Both the position numbers and the translations under genes were made by a program. Shown piece by piece: positions 25,230 to 33,692 of a stretch of 35,611 nt of DNA. The DNA is from Alphaproteobacteria bacterium. Its GTDB lineage: Bacteria > Pseudomonadota > Alphaproteobacteria > SHVZ01. Position 1 is the stretch's first letter; each line of letters begins with the position of its first letter. Location: assembly GCA_009694025.1 (NCBI GenBank), contig SHVZ01000031.1, positions 1 through 35,611 on the forward strand. Direction: 5' to 3'. The notes beneath the pieces were generated by a model. It searched no databases. It worked only from the letters and a program-made list of their open reading frames with translations, and was not told the DNA's origin.

Positions 25230-25514
25230 ATGCGGGTGCGCATGCTCAAGATCCTCGGCGTTGTTCTCGCCCTCTCCCTAACGGTCACCCCGACGCTCGC
25301 GCAAGCCCAGGCGTCGCCGCCGGCCGCCAAGGCGACCGCGGCGAAAGGCAAGGTCCAGGCGACGAAGGCCAAAGCCAAGCGGCAAGCGGCGGCGACTCCC
25401 GAGAAAGCGCGCAGCAAGGCGAAGGCGAAGAGGCTCGCAGCGGCACCGACGCGGGCTCGCGTCACCCTCACGCGACCCGGCGACATCCTCAAGCCGAACC
25501 CGGCCCGCGACTGA
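25230..25514 (+). CDS. Small secreted Lys/Ala-rich protein of unknown function
   Basis: A 94-residue protein with a Sec-type signal peptide (LKILGVVLALSLTVTPTLAQA, cleavage near residue 26) and a strongly basic, low-complexity mature part built of Ala-Lys runs (KATAAKGKVQATKAKAKRQA). It ends with RVTLTRPGDILKPNPARD. Such peptides may bind nucleic acid or anionic polysaccharide in the periplasm; this is inference. The second Met (25242) is an equally possible start. Its last 26 bases overlap the 3' end of the convergent methyltransferase gene. Confidence 0.55.
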   Translation: MRVRMLKILGVVLALSLTVTPTLAQAQASPPAAKATAAKGKVQATKAKAKRQAAATPEKARSKAKAKRLAAAPTRARVTLTRPGDILKPNPARD

Positions 25515-26244
25515 TCTCGCCGAGATCGAACGCCATACCCCTGAGGATCGCCTCGGCCGGCTCGGTATAGCGCCCGTCCGGCGCGTGCAGCACGAGCCCC
25601 GGAAGGAGCCGAAGCGGTGTGCGCACACCGGCCCTCGCCTCGACGATCACCCGCTTCGCCGCCTCGCCCGCCTTCGGCCAGAGCGGCGCCACCACGATGC
25701 CGCCGGCGCGGCCTTGCAGCAGCGTCAACAGATCTGCAAGGCGGTCGGCGCGCTGGATGAAGGTGACGGCCCCGCCCGGCGACACCGCCTTGAGCGCGGC
25801 CTCGACCCAGGCGTCGAGCCCGTCGGCGTCGACATGGGCGCGACGGCGGCCCGGATCGGGCGGCGGATCGGCGCGGCCAGCCTCGAGAAAGGGTGGGTTG
25901 ACCATCGCCCGGTCGAAGCCGCGCAGGCCGGCAGGCAGCCGCGTCACGTCGCCGTCGCGGACGGTGAACCGGTCGCGGCCGTTGAGGGCCGCGTTCTCGC
26001 GAGCGAGCGCTGCTGTCGTCGGATCGACCTCGAGGCCGACGACCGTAAGATCCTCGACCCGCGCCATCAGGCAGAGCGCCGCGGCCCCGGCGCCCGTGCC
26101 GAGATCGAGCACGCGTTCGCCGGGGCGTGCGCGGACGGCGGCGGCCAGCAGCACCGGATCGATCGCCGCCCGATAGCCATCGCGTGGCTGGCGGAGCCGC
26201 ACTCTGCCGCCGAGCAATCGGTCCTCGGTCAGCCCTTCAGCCAT
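25489..26244 (-). CDS. TrmN6-like N6-adenine methyltransferase (tRNA1-Val type)
   Basis: A 251-residue methyltransferase. It begins LTEDRLLGGRVRLRQPRDGY, the YfiC/TrmN6 N-terminus. The SAM site is RVLDLGTGAGAAALCLMARV near residue 53, and the amino-methylase motif NPPF is in AMVNPPFLEAG. NPPF marks N6-adenine methylation; tRNA1(Val) A37 is the known substrate of the family. ATG 26244 overlaps the stop of the DUF2007 gene by 8 bases, so the two are coupled. The open frame upstream of 26244 is out of frame with DUF2007 and lacks family character. Confidence 0.82.
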   Translation of the reverse strand: MAEGLTEDRLLGGRVRLRQPRDGYRAAIDPVLLAAAVRARPGERVLDLGTGAGAAALCLMARVEDLTVVGLEVDPTTAALARENAALNGRDRFTVRDGDVTRLPAGLRGFDRAMVNPPFLEAGRADPPPDPGRRRAHVDADGLDAWVEAALKAVSPGGAVTFIQRADRLADLLTLLQGRAGGIVVAPLWPKAGEAAKRVIVEARAGVRTPLRLLPGLVLHAPDGRYTEPAEAILRGMAFDLGEISRGPGSA

Positions 26245-26455
26245 CGGAGGACGTCTCGCCCGCTTCGGCGAGGACGCGGCGGGCGTGCACGTGGTCCGTC
26301 TCGGCGACGGCGAGGCGCCGGGGAAACCCCTGGATCCCGGCCTCGACGGCGCTGACATGCGCGTCGAGGACGACCGCTTCGATCCCGGCATCGGCGAGGA
26401 GCGCCAGCAGGAACGACAGCCGGACCGGATCCCTGGTGCGGACGAGCTCACGCAT
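26237..26455 (-). CDS. DUF2007 small protein
   Basis: A 72-residue protein with the DUF2007 pattern: LVRTRDPVRLSFLLALLADA, then GIEAVVLDAHVSAVEAGI and a closing VAETDHVHARRVLAEA. It is a small ferredoxin-like alpha/beta fold sometimes named a putative signal transducing protein. It overlaps the TrmN6-like gene by 8 bases in one operon, and is divergent from the octaprenyl synthase gene. Such DUF2007-methyltransferase pairs are common in alphaproteobacteria, but the function is not known. Confidence 0.82.
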   Translation of the reverse strand: MRELVRTRDPVRLSFLLALLADAGIEAVVLDAHVSAVEAGIQGFPRRLAVAETDHVHARRVLAEAGETSSDG

Positions 26456-26463
26456 CTGTCGGC

Positions 26464-26491
26464 TTGACCCGTCCCCTGTCGGACCTATGCT
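26464..26491 (+). promoter_or_regulatory. Sigma70-like promoter for the octaprenyl synthase gene
   Basis: TTGACC (26464-26469), 16-base spacer, TATGCT (26486-26491). The start of transcription would lie near 26498, about 75 bases before the gene. TTGACC is the same -35 hexamer as at the glyQ promoter. Confidence 0.45.
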
Positions 26492-26572
26492 TGGCCCGGC
26501 CGTGCCGGGGCCACCTTCTCAGTCGGCCAACGTCGCGTGAGCCCGGGCCCGTCGTCAAGGCGACTAGGGGGG

Positions 26573-27592
26573 ATGATGCCAGTCGTCGTCAATCTGGAAG
26601 ACGAACGCAAGCGCAAGCCCTCGCTCGACGCCCTCGGCGGCCTGGTCGCCGCCGACCTCAAGCGGGTCAACGAGATCATCCTCGCCCGCATGCAGAGCAA
26701 GGTGCCGCTGATCCCCGAGCTCGCCGGCCACATCATCGCCGCCGGCGGCAAGCGCCTCCGCCCGATGCTGACGCTCGCCACCGCGCGGCTCTGCGGGCAC
26801 ACGGGCGACCGCCACCTCGGGCTCGCCGCCTCGGTCGAATTCATCCACACGGCGACCTTGCTGCACGACGACGTGGTCGACGAGTCCTTGCTTCGCCGCG
26901 GCCACGATACCGCCAACGCCATCTGGGGCAACCAGGCGAGCGTGCTGGTCGGCGACTTCCTGTTCACCCGCGCTTTCCAGCTCATGGTCGAGAACGGATC
27001 GCTCAAGGTGCTGGACATCCTCTCGAACGCATCGGCCCTGATCGCCGAGGGCGAGGTCGCCCAGCTCATCACCTCCAACGACACCTCGACCACCGAGCAG
27101 GCCTATCTCGACGTCATCCGCGGCAAGACCGCCCAGCTCTTCGCGGCCGCCGCAAGGGTCGGTGCGATCGTCGCCGAGCGGCCGCGGGCCGAGGCCGACG
27201 CGCTCGAGAGCTACGGCATGAATCTCGGCATCGCCTTCCAGCTGGTCGACGACGCGCTCGACTACGCCGCACGCCAGGCCGAGCTCGGCAAGACCGTCGG
27301 CGACGACTTCCGCGAGGGCAAGATCACGCTGCCGGTGATCCTGGCGTTCATGCGCGGCAGCGAGGACGAGCGCCGCTTCTGGCGGCGGGCCCTCGAGGAC
27401 GGCGAGCAGACCGAGGCCGACCTCGCCGAGGCGATCCGGCTGATGGAGCGCCACGGCACCATCGTCGACACGCTGGCGCGCGCGCGCCACTACGGCGCCA
27501 TCGCCCGCGACGCGCTCGGGCTCTTCCCCGACCACCCGATCAAGCGGGCGCTCGCCGAGGCGATCGACTTCGCCATCGAGCGCGGCTACTGA
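26573..27592 (+). CDS. ispB: Octaprenyl diphosphate synthase-type polyprenyl synthetase
   Basis: A trans-polyprenyl diphosphate synthase of about 339 residues that elongates farnesyl diphosphate with isopentenyl units to make the ubiquinone side chain. The first Asp-rich motif is TLLHDDVVDESLLRRG near residue 93, the second is QLVDDALDYAA near 223, and GGKRLRPMLT binds the allylic pyrophosphate. Adjacent ATG codons at 26573 and 26576 are both possible; AGGGG at 26566 is better spaced for the second. Chain length is not readable with certainty; the genomic pattern favours the ubiquinone enzyme. A tRNA gene follows 52 bases downstream. Confidence 0.92.
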   Translation: MMPVVVNLEDERKRKPSLDALGGLVAADLKRVNEIILARMQSKVPLIPELAGHIIAAGGKRLRPMLTLATARLCGHTGDRHLGLAASVEFIHTATLLHDDVVDESLLRRGHDTANAIWGNQASVLVGDFLFTRAFQLMVENGSLKVLDILSNASALIAEGEVAQLITSNDTSTTEQAYLDVIRGKTAQLFAAAARVGAIVAERPRAEADALESYGMNLGIAFQLVDDALDYAARQAELGKTVGDDFREGKITLPVILAFMRGSEDERRFWRRALEDGEQTEADLAEAIRLMERHGTIVDTLARARHYGAIARDALGLFPDHPIKRALAEAIDFAIERGY

Positions 27593-27644
27593 GCCCGTTC
27601 AGGGTTGCGGGAGGCCGTCGGCAGAGCTATAACCCCCGCCCATT

Positions 27645-27721
27645 CGGGGCGTAGCTCAGCCTGGTAGAGCGCTTGCTTCGGGAGCAAGAGGCCGGAGGTT
27701 CGAATCCTCTCGCCCCGACCA
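27645..27721 (+). tRNA. tRNA-Pro (anticodon CGG)
   Basis: A complete cloverleaf. The acceptor stem is CGGGGCG (27645-27651) with CGCCCCG (27711-27717). The D arm is GCTC/GAGC. The anticodon stem CTTGC/GCAAG holds loop TTCGGGA, anticodon CGG. The T arm is GGAGG, TTCGAAT, CCTCT with one G-T pair. The discriminator is A and CCA is encoded. It reads proline codon CCG. Confidence 0.96.
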
Positions 27722-27742
27722 GATCCCGCCATTCCCAAACGA

Positions 27743-29122
27743 TCACCCCTTCACCGAGGGATTGTTGGCGATGAAGGTCAGGTAGGGCAGCCGCCCGACC
27801 GACCAGGCAGCCAGCACGTAGGCGACCACCAGCGTGACCAGCGCCGACAGGAAGAAGCCGTAGCCGTAGTAGGCGAAGCCCATCCGGACGGAGACCAGGC
27901 TGAATCCGAGGTTGGTCGCGAACAAGAGGAAATAGACGAACAGCAGCTTCCTTCGGAGGTCGAAGTAAGCGAGCACGACGCTGACGAACGCCATCAGCAC
28001 GTGGAAGAACGAGCCGGTGACGCCGAGCCGGAACATGCCGAGGCCGATCAGGTTGACGCCGATGAGCGACAGGATCGTCGGCGCCGAGAGCACGACGAAG
28101 GCGGTGATGCAGCCCTGGAAGATGGCGACGTTGCGGAGCCCCCGGGTCAGGCTCGCCATTATCTCCTGGTGGTCCTCGCTGAGCTTCCGCCAGGTCGCGT
28201 GTCCGGAGACGTCCTTGTAGAAGTTCTGGTAGCGCTCGAAGAAGTCGGTCTCGACCGACAGCACGAAGACGGCGATCGCCGGCACCACCGTCAGGTATGC
28301 GAGGAACATCGTCGAGTCGTAGAGCGGATAGGAGACCATGACCGCGGCGATCTCGTCGCGGTCCGGAAGCGTCCACATCACCCATTTGTCGACCCAGACC
28401 GCGAGATTGTAGAAGAGCGCGCCCAGCGTCAGCTCCCAGTACTTGCGCGCAGCCGCGAGGAAGGCGAAGGGCCGGATGAATCCGTAAGGAAACTCGACGA
28501 AGACGCGAGCGACCTCGAGCGAAAGGAGGAGCGCCAGGCCGAGCGAGAAGCCGGTCAGCATGCCGGCGGCACCCCAGTACTTGCCGAGCAGGACCGCGAG
28601 GCCGAAGGCCGAGGACATGCCGACGGCGAAGCCGATAGTGATCGAGCGGAAGTCGCGAAGCGCCGACAGGAACACGCCGACGTACCAGACGAACGAGATG
28701 ACGAAGTAGTTGGCGAAGGCCGCCACCCGAACCGCCGGATCGAGCGCGGCGTAGACGCCGTAGAACCAGCCGACGACCGGAATCTGGATCAAGAGCACGA
28801 TGAAGCCGCCGACGAGCATTCCCGGCGTCTCCTTCACCTTCTTCTCGTAGATCCGGTCGGCGAGGTAGCGGGTCGCGATCATCATCAGCGGGCCGGCCGT
28901 CACCAGCGAAAAGCCGAAGTTGTAGATGACGACGATGCGGAAGACCTTCATTTCCTCCTCGTCGAGCCACCTCAGGCCGATGATGTCGATCGAGGCGAGC
29001 GCCAGGATGGTCATGATCCAGGGCCCGGTCGAGACGATGGAGGCGTGCGCGAAGCTCGCCACGACGCCCATCAGGTCGTCGCGTCGCGCCAGCTTGCGGA
29101 GCTCGAAGCCGATGCCGGCCAT
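27743..29122 (-). CDS. pelG: Pel exopolysaccharide inner-membrane transporter PelG
   Basis: A 459-residue polytopic protein with about twelve hydrophobic segments, the length and pattern of PelG. It begins MAGIGFELRKLARRDDLMGV, the diagnostic PelG start, and also has FYNLAVWVDKWVMW and MVSYPLYDSTMFLAYLTVVP. PelG belongs to the MATE/MOP flippase superfamily and, with PelD, PelE and PelF, passes the Pel chain across the inner membrane. Its start shares one base with the pelF stop (TGATG at 29122), with GGGAGG about 8 bases before it. Last gene of the operon; it faces the tRNA-Pro gene. Confidence 0.95.
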   Translation of the reverse strand: MAGIGFELRKLARRDDLMGVVASFAHASIVSTGPWIMTILALASIDIIGLRWLDEEEMKVFRIVVIYNFGFSLVTAGPLMMIATRYLADRIYEKKVKETPGMLVGGFIVLLIQIPVVGWFYGVYAALDPAVRVAAFANYFVISFVWYVGVFLSALRDFRSITIGFAVGMSSAFGLAVLLGKYWGAAGMLTGFSLGLALLLSLEVARVFVEFPYGFIRPFAFLAAARKYWELTLGALFYNLAVWVDKWVMWTLPDRDEIAAVMVSYPLYDSTMFLAYLTVVPAIAVFVLSVETDFFERYQNFYKDVSGHATWRKLSEDHQEIMASLTRGLRNVAIFQGCITAFVVLSAPTILSLIGVNLIGLGMFRLGVTGSFFHVLMAFVSVVLAYFDLRRKLLFVYFLLFATNLGFSLVSVRMGFAYYGYGFFLSALVTLVVAYVLAAWSVGRLPYLTFIANNPSVKG

Positions 29123-30660
29123 CAGCCGGCCTCCCGTTCGACGGGAGGTTCAGGGATATCAGGTCTCTGGTCCGGCTGCTCGGCGAGCTGGACGTAGAGT
29201 TCGCCATAGGCCTGCTCGACCAAGCGCTGGTCATAGAAGGCCTTGCAGCGTTCGCGGATGGCGTTCGAGCATTTGTCGTACCAGTCCTGGTCGGTCAACA
29301 GGCGCCGGATCGCCATTGCGGTCGCGCGCGGGTTGGACAGGCCGGTGACCTCGCCGCCGGGGCCGAGATTCGGGCTCTCGTCCTCGCGCCCGTAGATCAG
29401 CTCGGAGCACGACCCCACATTGGTCGTGACGGACGGCACGCCCGCGGCTCCGGCCTCGAGCACCACCAGCGGCTGCCCCTCGCTGATCGAGGTCAACACA
29501 TTGACATCGACATAGCTCAACACCTCGTCGAGCTTCTTCCTGCCGGTGAACTCGAAGGCGCCGCCAAGGCCGAGGCCATCGACCATCTGCTTGCACTCCT
29601 CGTAGTAGGCCGGGTCCTCCTCGTAGGGACCGATCATCAGGCATTTCACGTCGGGCACGCTGCGCCTGAGGATGTCGGCGGCACGGATGTAGCTCTTGAC
29701 GTCCTTGATCGGAACGACGCGGCCGATGAGCGCCACGGTCGGCGGTCGCGGGCCCGGATTGCGCTTGACGTTGGAGAAACGCTCGACGTCGACGCCGTTC
29801 GGAATGACCCACATCTTCGAGCGGTCGGCGCCGTCGGCGATCTGAAGGCGCTGATTTCCCTCGAACAGCGTGATGATCCCGGTCGCCGCCTCGTAGCAGG
29901 CCCGGCTGTAGGTGACAAAGCTGTCGACCCAGAGATCCTTCAGCCCCTTCTCGCCACCCTCGACGTCGAGGCTGGTCGAGTCGACCTCGAATAGCCAGTC
30001 CGCCATCGCGATCTCGACGCGGCGCTCGTTGGTGTAGATGCCGTGCTCGGTCAGAAGCAGCGGCCGCCCCGTCTCCAGCGCCGCCCGCGCGCCCCACAGC
30101 CCGGCGTAGCCGGTAGAAACCGCGTGGTAGACCTTGGCCGGCGGTAGCTCCGACAGCAGCACCGAATAGAGCCCGGCCATCAGCGCCCGCCAGGTCCAGA
30201 AATAGTGAAGGAAGGAGCTCTCCTTGTGGGTCCGCCCGTACATCCGCACGAGCTGGCGCCACGCCGCCGGCGAGTCGAGCAGGAGGCTGCGGCCGACCCG
30301 TCCCGCGTGCGGGCGGAGGATCTCGAGCATCTGCGCCACCTCGGCCAGCCCGCCGCGGCGCTGGACACGCAACAACACCGGCTCGAGCTCGCGGGTCAGG
30401 CGCTCGAGGCCGAACATGAAGCGCGGTCCCTTGGGCAGATCCTGGATGAAGACGTGGGTGATGCCGGTCACGTTCGCCGGCAGCTCGTAGCGCATGGCCA
30501 ATGACGCGTCCTTGGGCAGGAGCGAAACCAAATGGAAGGTGAGGCTCTTGCTGCCGCGGATCAGGTCGTGGGTCCAGGTCGACACGCCGCCGGCGACGTA
30601 CGGGTAGGTGCCTTCGAGGATCAGGCAGATGTCGGCGATGGGCGGCTTCACGGCCTTCAT
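29122..30660 (-). CDS. pelF: Pel glycosyltransferase PelF
   Basis: A 512-residue cytosolic GT4-family enzyme that polymerises the Pel chain from a UDP-sugar. The N-terminus IADICLILEGTYPYVAGGVS followed by WTHDLI is diagnostic of PelF. Further blocks are LLLTEHGIYTNERRVEIAMA, VIPNGVDVERF and VALIGRVVPIKDVKSYIRAA, and the EX7E donor motif is SEGQPLVVLEAGAAGVPSV. The ATG at 30660 makes an ATGA overlap with pelE and has AAGGGGG upstream. Sugar identity (N-acetylhexosamine in the known systems) is not visible from sequence. Confidence 0.95.
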   Translation of the reverse strand: MKAVKPPIADICLILEGTYPYVAGGVSTWTHDLIRGSKSLTFHLVSLLPKDASLAMRYELPANVTGITHVFIQDLPKGPRFMFGLERLTRELEPVLLRVQRRGGLAEVAQMLEILRPHAGRVGRSLLLDSPAAWRQLVRMYGRTHKESSFLHYFWTWRALMAGLYSVLLSELPPAKVYHAVSTGYAGLWGARAALETGRPLLLTEHGIYTNERRVEIAMADWLFEVDSTSLDVEGGEKGLKDLWVDSFVTYSRACYEAATGIITLFEGNQRLQIADGADRSKMWVIPNGVDVERFSNVKRNPGPRPPTVALIGRVVPIKDVKSYIRAADILRRSVPDVKCLMIGPYEEDPAYYEECKQMVDGLGLGGAFEFTGRKKLDEVLSYVDVNVLTSISEGQPLVVLEAGAAGVPSVTTNVGSCSELIYGREDESPNLGPGGEVTGLSNPRATAMAIRRLLTDQDWYDKCSNAIRERCKAFYDQRLVEQAYGELYVQLAEQPDQRPDIPEPPVEREAG

Positions 30661-31772
30661 CCGCCAGCCCCCTTCTCCGCCGACGCCACCGCCCACAGCT
30701 CGAGCATGTCGGGGACCTGTGGCGGATGCTTGCCGCCGGGCTGGAACAGGTGGCGGTGCATCTGCATCGCCTCACGCAGGCGGTCGTAGCGTCCGAGCTT
30801 GAACAACGCCTCGAGTTTCCAGAGGACTATATCGACGGTCAGCACTCCGCGCGCCCCGGCGACGGTGAACCAGCTCGCCGCGGCATCGTAGCGATGCTCG
30901 CGCACCAGGAGCCGGCCGACGGCGAGCCACAGCTCCGGCTCGCGCGGGCGGATCTTGAGGGCCGCCTGATAGCCGTCGAGCGCGCGGATGCGGTTGTTGC
31001 GCTCGCGCTCGGGATCGAGGAGGCCGGTGAAGGCGTAGTCGTCGTGGTGGCGCGCCAGACGCCGGCGCGGGCCGTAGCTGTGCGGCCGTTCGCTTACCCT
31101 CCTCGATAGCTCCTGGGCGCGGGCGAGGAACCGCCCCTCGATGGTCGCGACCGCGGTTGCCGCCTGGGTGCGGACCGACGGGTCGATGTCGGTCAGGGCG
31201 AGCTTGAGCGCCGGCGTGAAGCCTGGCCGGAAGTGCCGGGTCAGGAGCCCGATGACGAGCCGCTTCCTCACCGCGTCACCACTGGAGAGGATGTCGGCGA
31301 AGCTCTCGACGCCGGCGCCGGTCTTCTGCTGCTGACGCCTGAGCAAGGACTCATAGAGGTCGGTGACGGGCGAGCGCGTCTCGGTCGGGAACAGGCTCGC
31401 ATACCACGCCGGGAAGTCGAACAGGTCGCGATGGAAGGCAACGAGCAGGAGCCCGGTAGCAAGCGCCACGAACGGCCCGGCCGGCCCGAGTCCGGCGGTG
31501 GCGGCGAACAGAAACCAGGCGAGCTGGTTGCGGCGGATCCGCCGGCCGATCCACCTGGCCCAGAGAAACAGCGTCATCGACACGGCGGCGTGGAGCAGGA
31601 GCCACTCGACCAGATCGATGCCGAACGTCACGAGCAGGTAGAGAAGCACCAGCTCGGCCGCCAGCGCCGGAACCGCGGCGAGCACCTGGAGCAGGCGCTG
31701 GCCGATGACGATACGCCGCTTGTCGGCAATGCGCCGGCGGAGTCGCGGGAGAGCCCTAGCGCCGGACGTCAC
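30657..31772 (-). CDS. pelE: PelE-like inner-membrane protein with TPR region
   Basis: A 371-residue protein: two N-terminal membrane helices (VLAAVPALAAELVLLYLLVT and EWLLLHAAVSMTLFLWARWI), a further hydrophobic stretch near residues 90-112, then a soluble helical part with TPR-like pairs (ALDGYQAALKIRPREPELWL near residue 270). This layout and its position between pelD and pelF identify PelE, which anchors PelF to the membrane complex. The GTG start at 31772 has GAGGAG about 10 bases upstream and overlaps pelD by 17 bases. It is divergent in sequence from well-studied PelE, so the name rests largely on gene order. Confidence 0.82.
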   Translation of the reverse strand: MTSGARALPRLRRRIADKRRIVIGQRLLQVLAAVPALAAELVLLYLLVTFGIDLVEWLLLHAAVSMTLFLWARWIGRRIRRNQLAWFLFAATAGLGPAGPFVALATGLLLVAFHRDLFDFPAWYASLFPTETRSPVTDLYESLLRRQQQKTGAGVESFADILSSGDAVRKRLVIGLLTRHFRPGFTPALKLALTDIDPSVRTQAATAVATIEGRFLARAQELSRRVSERPHSYGPRRRLARHHDDYAFTGLLDPERERNNRIRALDGYQAALKIRPREPELWLAVGRLLVREHRYDAAASWFTVAGARGVLTVDIVLWKLEALFKLGRYDRLREAMQMHRHLFQPGGKHPPQVPDMLELWAVASAEKGAGG

Positions 31773-33120
31773 GACGATGCAGCTCCTCGATCTCGAAAGT
31801 CGGTCGCACCCGATCGGCCATGACGTTGAGCCGGATGTTGATGTCGTCTTTCAGCTTGCGGATGACAAGTCGCGCGCCGGCGCCGTTGGTCGCCGGCAGA
31901 AGGACGGCGAAGCGCCGGCCGACCGGCCGCCACTGGAAGGCAAGGTCGGTCTCCCGGAGCCACTGGCCGACGGAGACCGCGACGATCTTGCCGACGACGA
32001 TCGCCTCGTCGCGCGAGAGCTCGCCGTCCCCCTCGAACCCGACGACGATCAGCGTCAGATCGAAGTCGACACGCTCGGCCAGCTTGGTCAGGAACTCCCT
32101 CTGGCGGTCGAAGAGCTGGGCGGACAAAAGGCCGGCTTCGGGATCGAGGATGCGGTCGGAGGACGCGTCCTCGAAGCGTTTGGCGATCGCGAGGTTGCTG
32201 CCGATCCAGTCGCACAGGAGCCGGAAATTCTCGATCGTCACCGGCGTCAGATCGAGAAGGCCGACCGTCTCGACCTTGAGCAGCCCGAAGACCTCGCCGG
32301 TTTCCGGGTCCTGGAGCGGCCCCGCCAGCACGCCTTCGCCTGCCAGCTCCTTCTCGTCGGCCTGGCGGGCGACGCAGAGCAGCCTCCGCTCGGCGATCGC
32401 CCGGCGGTAGAGCGAGTGGTCTTCAGGGATCGAGCGCAGATAGCGCTCGCCGTCCTTCCAACCGAAGGCGTGGGTCAGATCGATCTCCGCCTCCTTCAGC
32501 CGCCAGATCGAGAATTTCTCCGGGTTGAGGATCGCCGAGACCAGCGCATTGGCGCCGTCGACGACGCCGGCCGCGTCCAGGCGCTCGACCGCCATCGCCG
32601 CGCGGAAGACGGTGAGCAGCGTGCGGAACTGGCCGGCGATCCGGGCCTCCAGCTCGTCCTTGGCCGTCGACATGCTTTCATAAGCCGCGGTGATGACCTG
32701 GGCCTGAGTCTCGGCCTCGACGAGATTTCGCCGGAGTTCGGTACGCTCCCGCAGGTGCCGCGAGCGCAGCTCGCCGACCACGAGGCCCGCAGCCACCCAC
32801 ATCAGCGGCGTCTTCGACAGCTCGAAGAGGTAGGCGAAGAGGTCGAGGGCGAGCGGCTGCGGCGGGATGTTGCCGACGAGGAGCGCCACCGACGCGGCGA
32901 CCGCCGCGAGCAGACCTTCGTTGGTGCCATATTGCATGCTGATAAGAACGACCACCGCCCAGAACGGGTGGGGGGCAACATCGCGGAAACGGTCGCCGTC
33001 GAAGACCAAGCGGTCGAGGGCGAGGGCGAGGGCGAAGAAGATCGCCATTTCGAACAGCGCGGTGGCGCGGAGCCCGAGCAGCTCACGCGGGGCCTCGTCC
33101 TCGGACCTGGCCGAGCTCAT
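31756..33120 (-). CDS. pelD: PelD c-di-GMP receptor (GAF + degenerate GGDEF)
   Basis: A 454-residue inner-membrane protein. Four membrane helices lie in residues about 20-120 (ALFEMAIFFALALALDRLVF; FWAVVVLISMQYGTNEGLLA; AAVAASVALLVGNI; TPLMWVAAGLVVGELRSRHL), then a coiled region, a GAF domain (about 155-315) and a degenerate GGDEF domain. In the last, RETD (389-392) keeps the RxxD inhibitory-site motif, while the active-site GGDEF is replaced by VGRRF (400-404). This combination binds c-di-GMP without making it and switches on Pel export. ATGA overlap with pelC at 33117-33120. Family assignment is strong from layout, position and motif. Confidence 0.93.
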   Translation of the reverse strand: MSSARSEDEAPRELLGLRATALFEMAIFFALALALDRLVFDGDRFRDVAPHPFWAVVVLISMQYGTNEGLLAAVAASVALLVGNIPPQPLALDLFAYLFELSKTPLMWVAAGLVVGELRSRHLRERTELRRNLVEAETQAQVITAAYESMSTAKDELEARIAGQFRTLLTVFRAAMAVERLDAAGVVDGANALVSAILNPEKFSIWRLKEAEIDLTHAFGWKDGERYLRSIPEDHSLYRRAIAERRLLCVARQADEKELAGEGVLAGPLQDPETGEVFGLLKVETVGLLDLTPVTIENFRLLCDWIGSNLAIAKRFEDASSDRILDPEAGLLSAQLFDRQREFLTKLAERVDFDLTLIVVGFEGDGELSRDEAIVVGKIVAVSVGQWLRETDLAFQWRPVGRRFAVLLPATNGAGARLVIRKLKDDINIRLNVMADRVRPTFEIEELHRRDVRR

Positions 33121-33692
33121 CTCGCCGCGGGCGCCGTCCGCGCCGCGAGACGATCGGCTATCTGCGCCGCCAGCCGCTGGGCGGTCGCGGTCACGGTGTC
33201 GCCGGCGGCGCTCGGCGCGCCGACCTCGCTGAAGCTGCCGCCCCAGAGGACGGCGCCGTCGCGCCCGACCAGCCGCGCCGTCACCGCCACCGCCGGGTCC
33301 GGCCTGAGCCCGTAGCGATATCCGAAATCCTGGACCGATCCGACGAGGACGGCATCGACGTCGAGCGCCTCGGCGACCTCGCGCGCCACCGTCTCCCGCC
33401 CGATTTCCTTGCCGTCGAGGCGCTTGTCGATCAGCCGGCGGCGGACGTCGCTTTCCTCGATCTGGATGAACAGGCGCCGGTTGTAGAGCTCGGTCGCGAC
33501 GAGCTGGCCCATGATCTGGCCCGCATGCGGGTGGGCCGAGAGATTCTCCAGAGGCAGGACCGCGATCGTCATGCCGCGCCGCGGCGGCGTCCCCTCGGCG
33601 ACGAAATCGCGGAGGCTGCTGGCGCCGCTGGCGCAGGCGGCGAGCGCGCCGGCGGCGAGCGCGACCAGGATCTGATGTCTCAGTAGCGCCAC
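33117..33692 (-). CDS. pelC: Pel outer-membrane lipoprotein PelC
   Basis: A 191-residue lipoprotein. The signal peptide HQILVALAAGALAACASG has lipobox LAAC, with the lipidated cysteine near residue 21. The mature domain starts TIAVLPLENLSAHPHAGQIM and has DVDAVLVGSVQDFGYRYGL, the PelC fold that forms a ring below the outer-membrane porin. No ATG is available; GTG 33692 gives a complete signal peptide and overlaps the pelB 3' end by 13 bases. A CTG that would give a CTGA overlap at 33680 is the alternative. Its stop overlaps the pelD start (ATGA). Confidence 0.88.
   Translation of the reverse strand: MALLRHQILVALAAGALAACASGASSLRDFVAEGTPPRRGMTIAVLPLENLSAHPHAGQIMGQLVATELYNRRLFIQIEESDVRRRLIDKRLDGKEIGRETVAREVAEALDVDAVLVGSVQDFGYRYGLRPDPAVAVTARLVGRDGAVLWGGSFSEVGAPSAAGDTVTATAQRLAAQIADRLAARTAPAAR

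Noticed and set aside
27645-27721. tRNA-Pro as an integration site for an island
   Set aside because: I saw no second copy of its 3' end in the window and no integrase nearby; the flanking genes are housekeeping or pel genes.
31705-33315. Long plus-strand open frame across pelD
   Set aside because: Antisense of a well-supported gene, with low-complexity acidic/arginine content and no motif.
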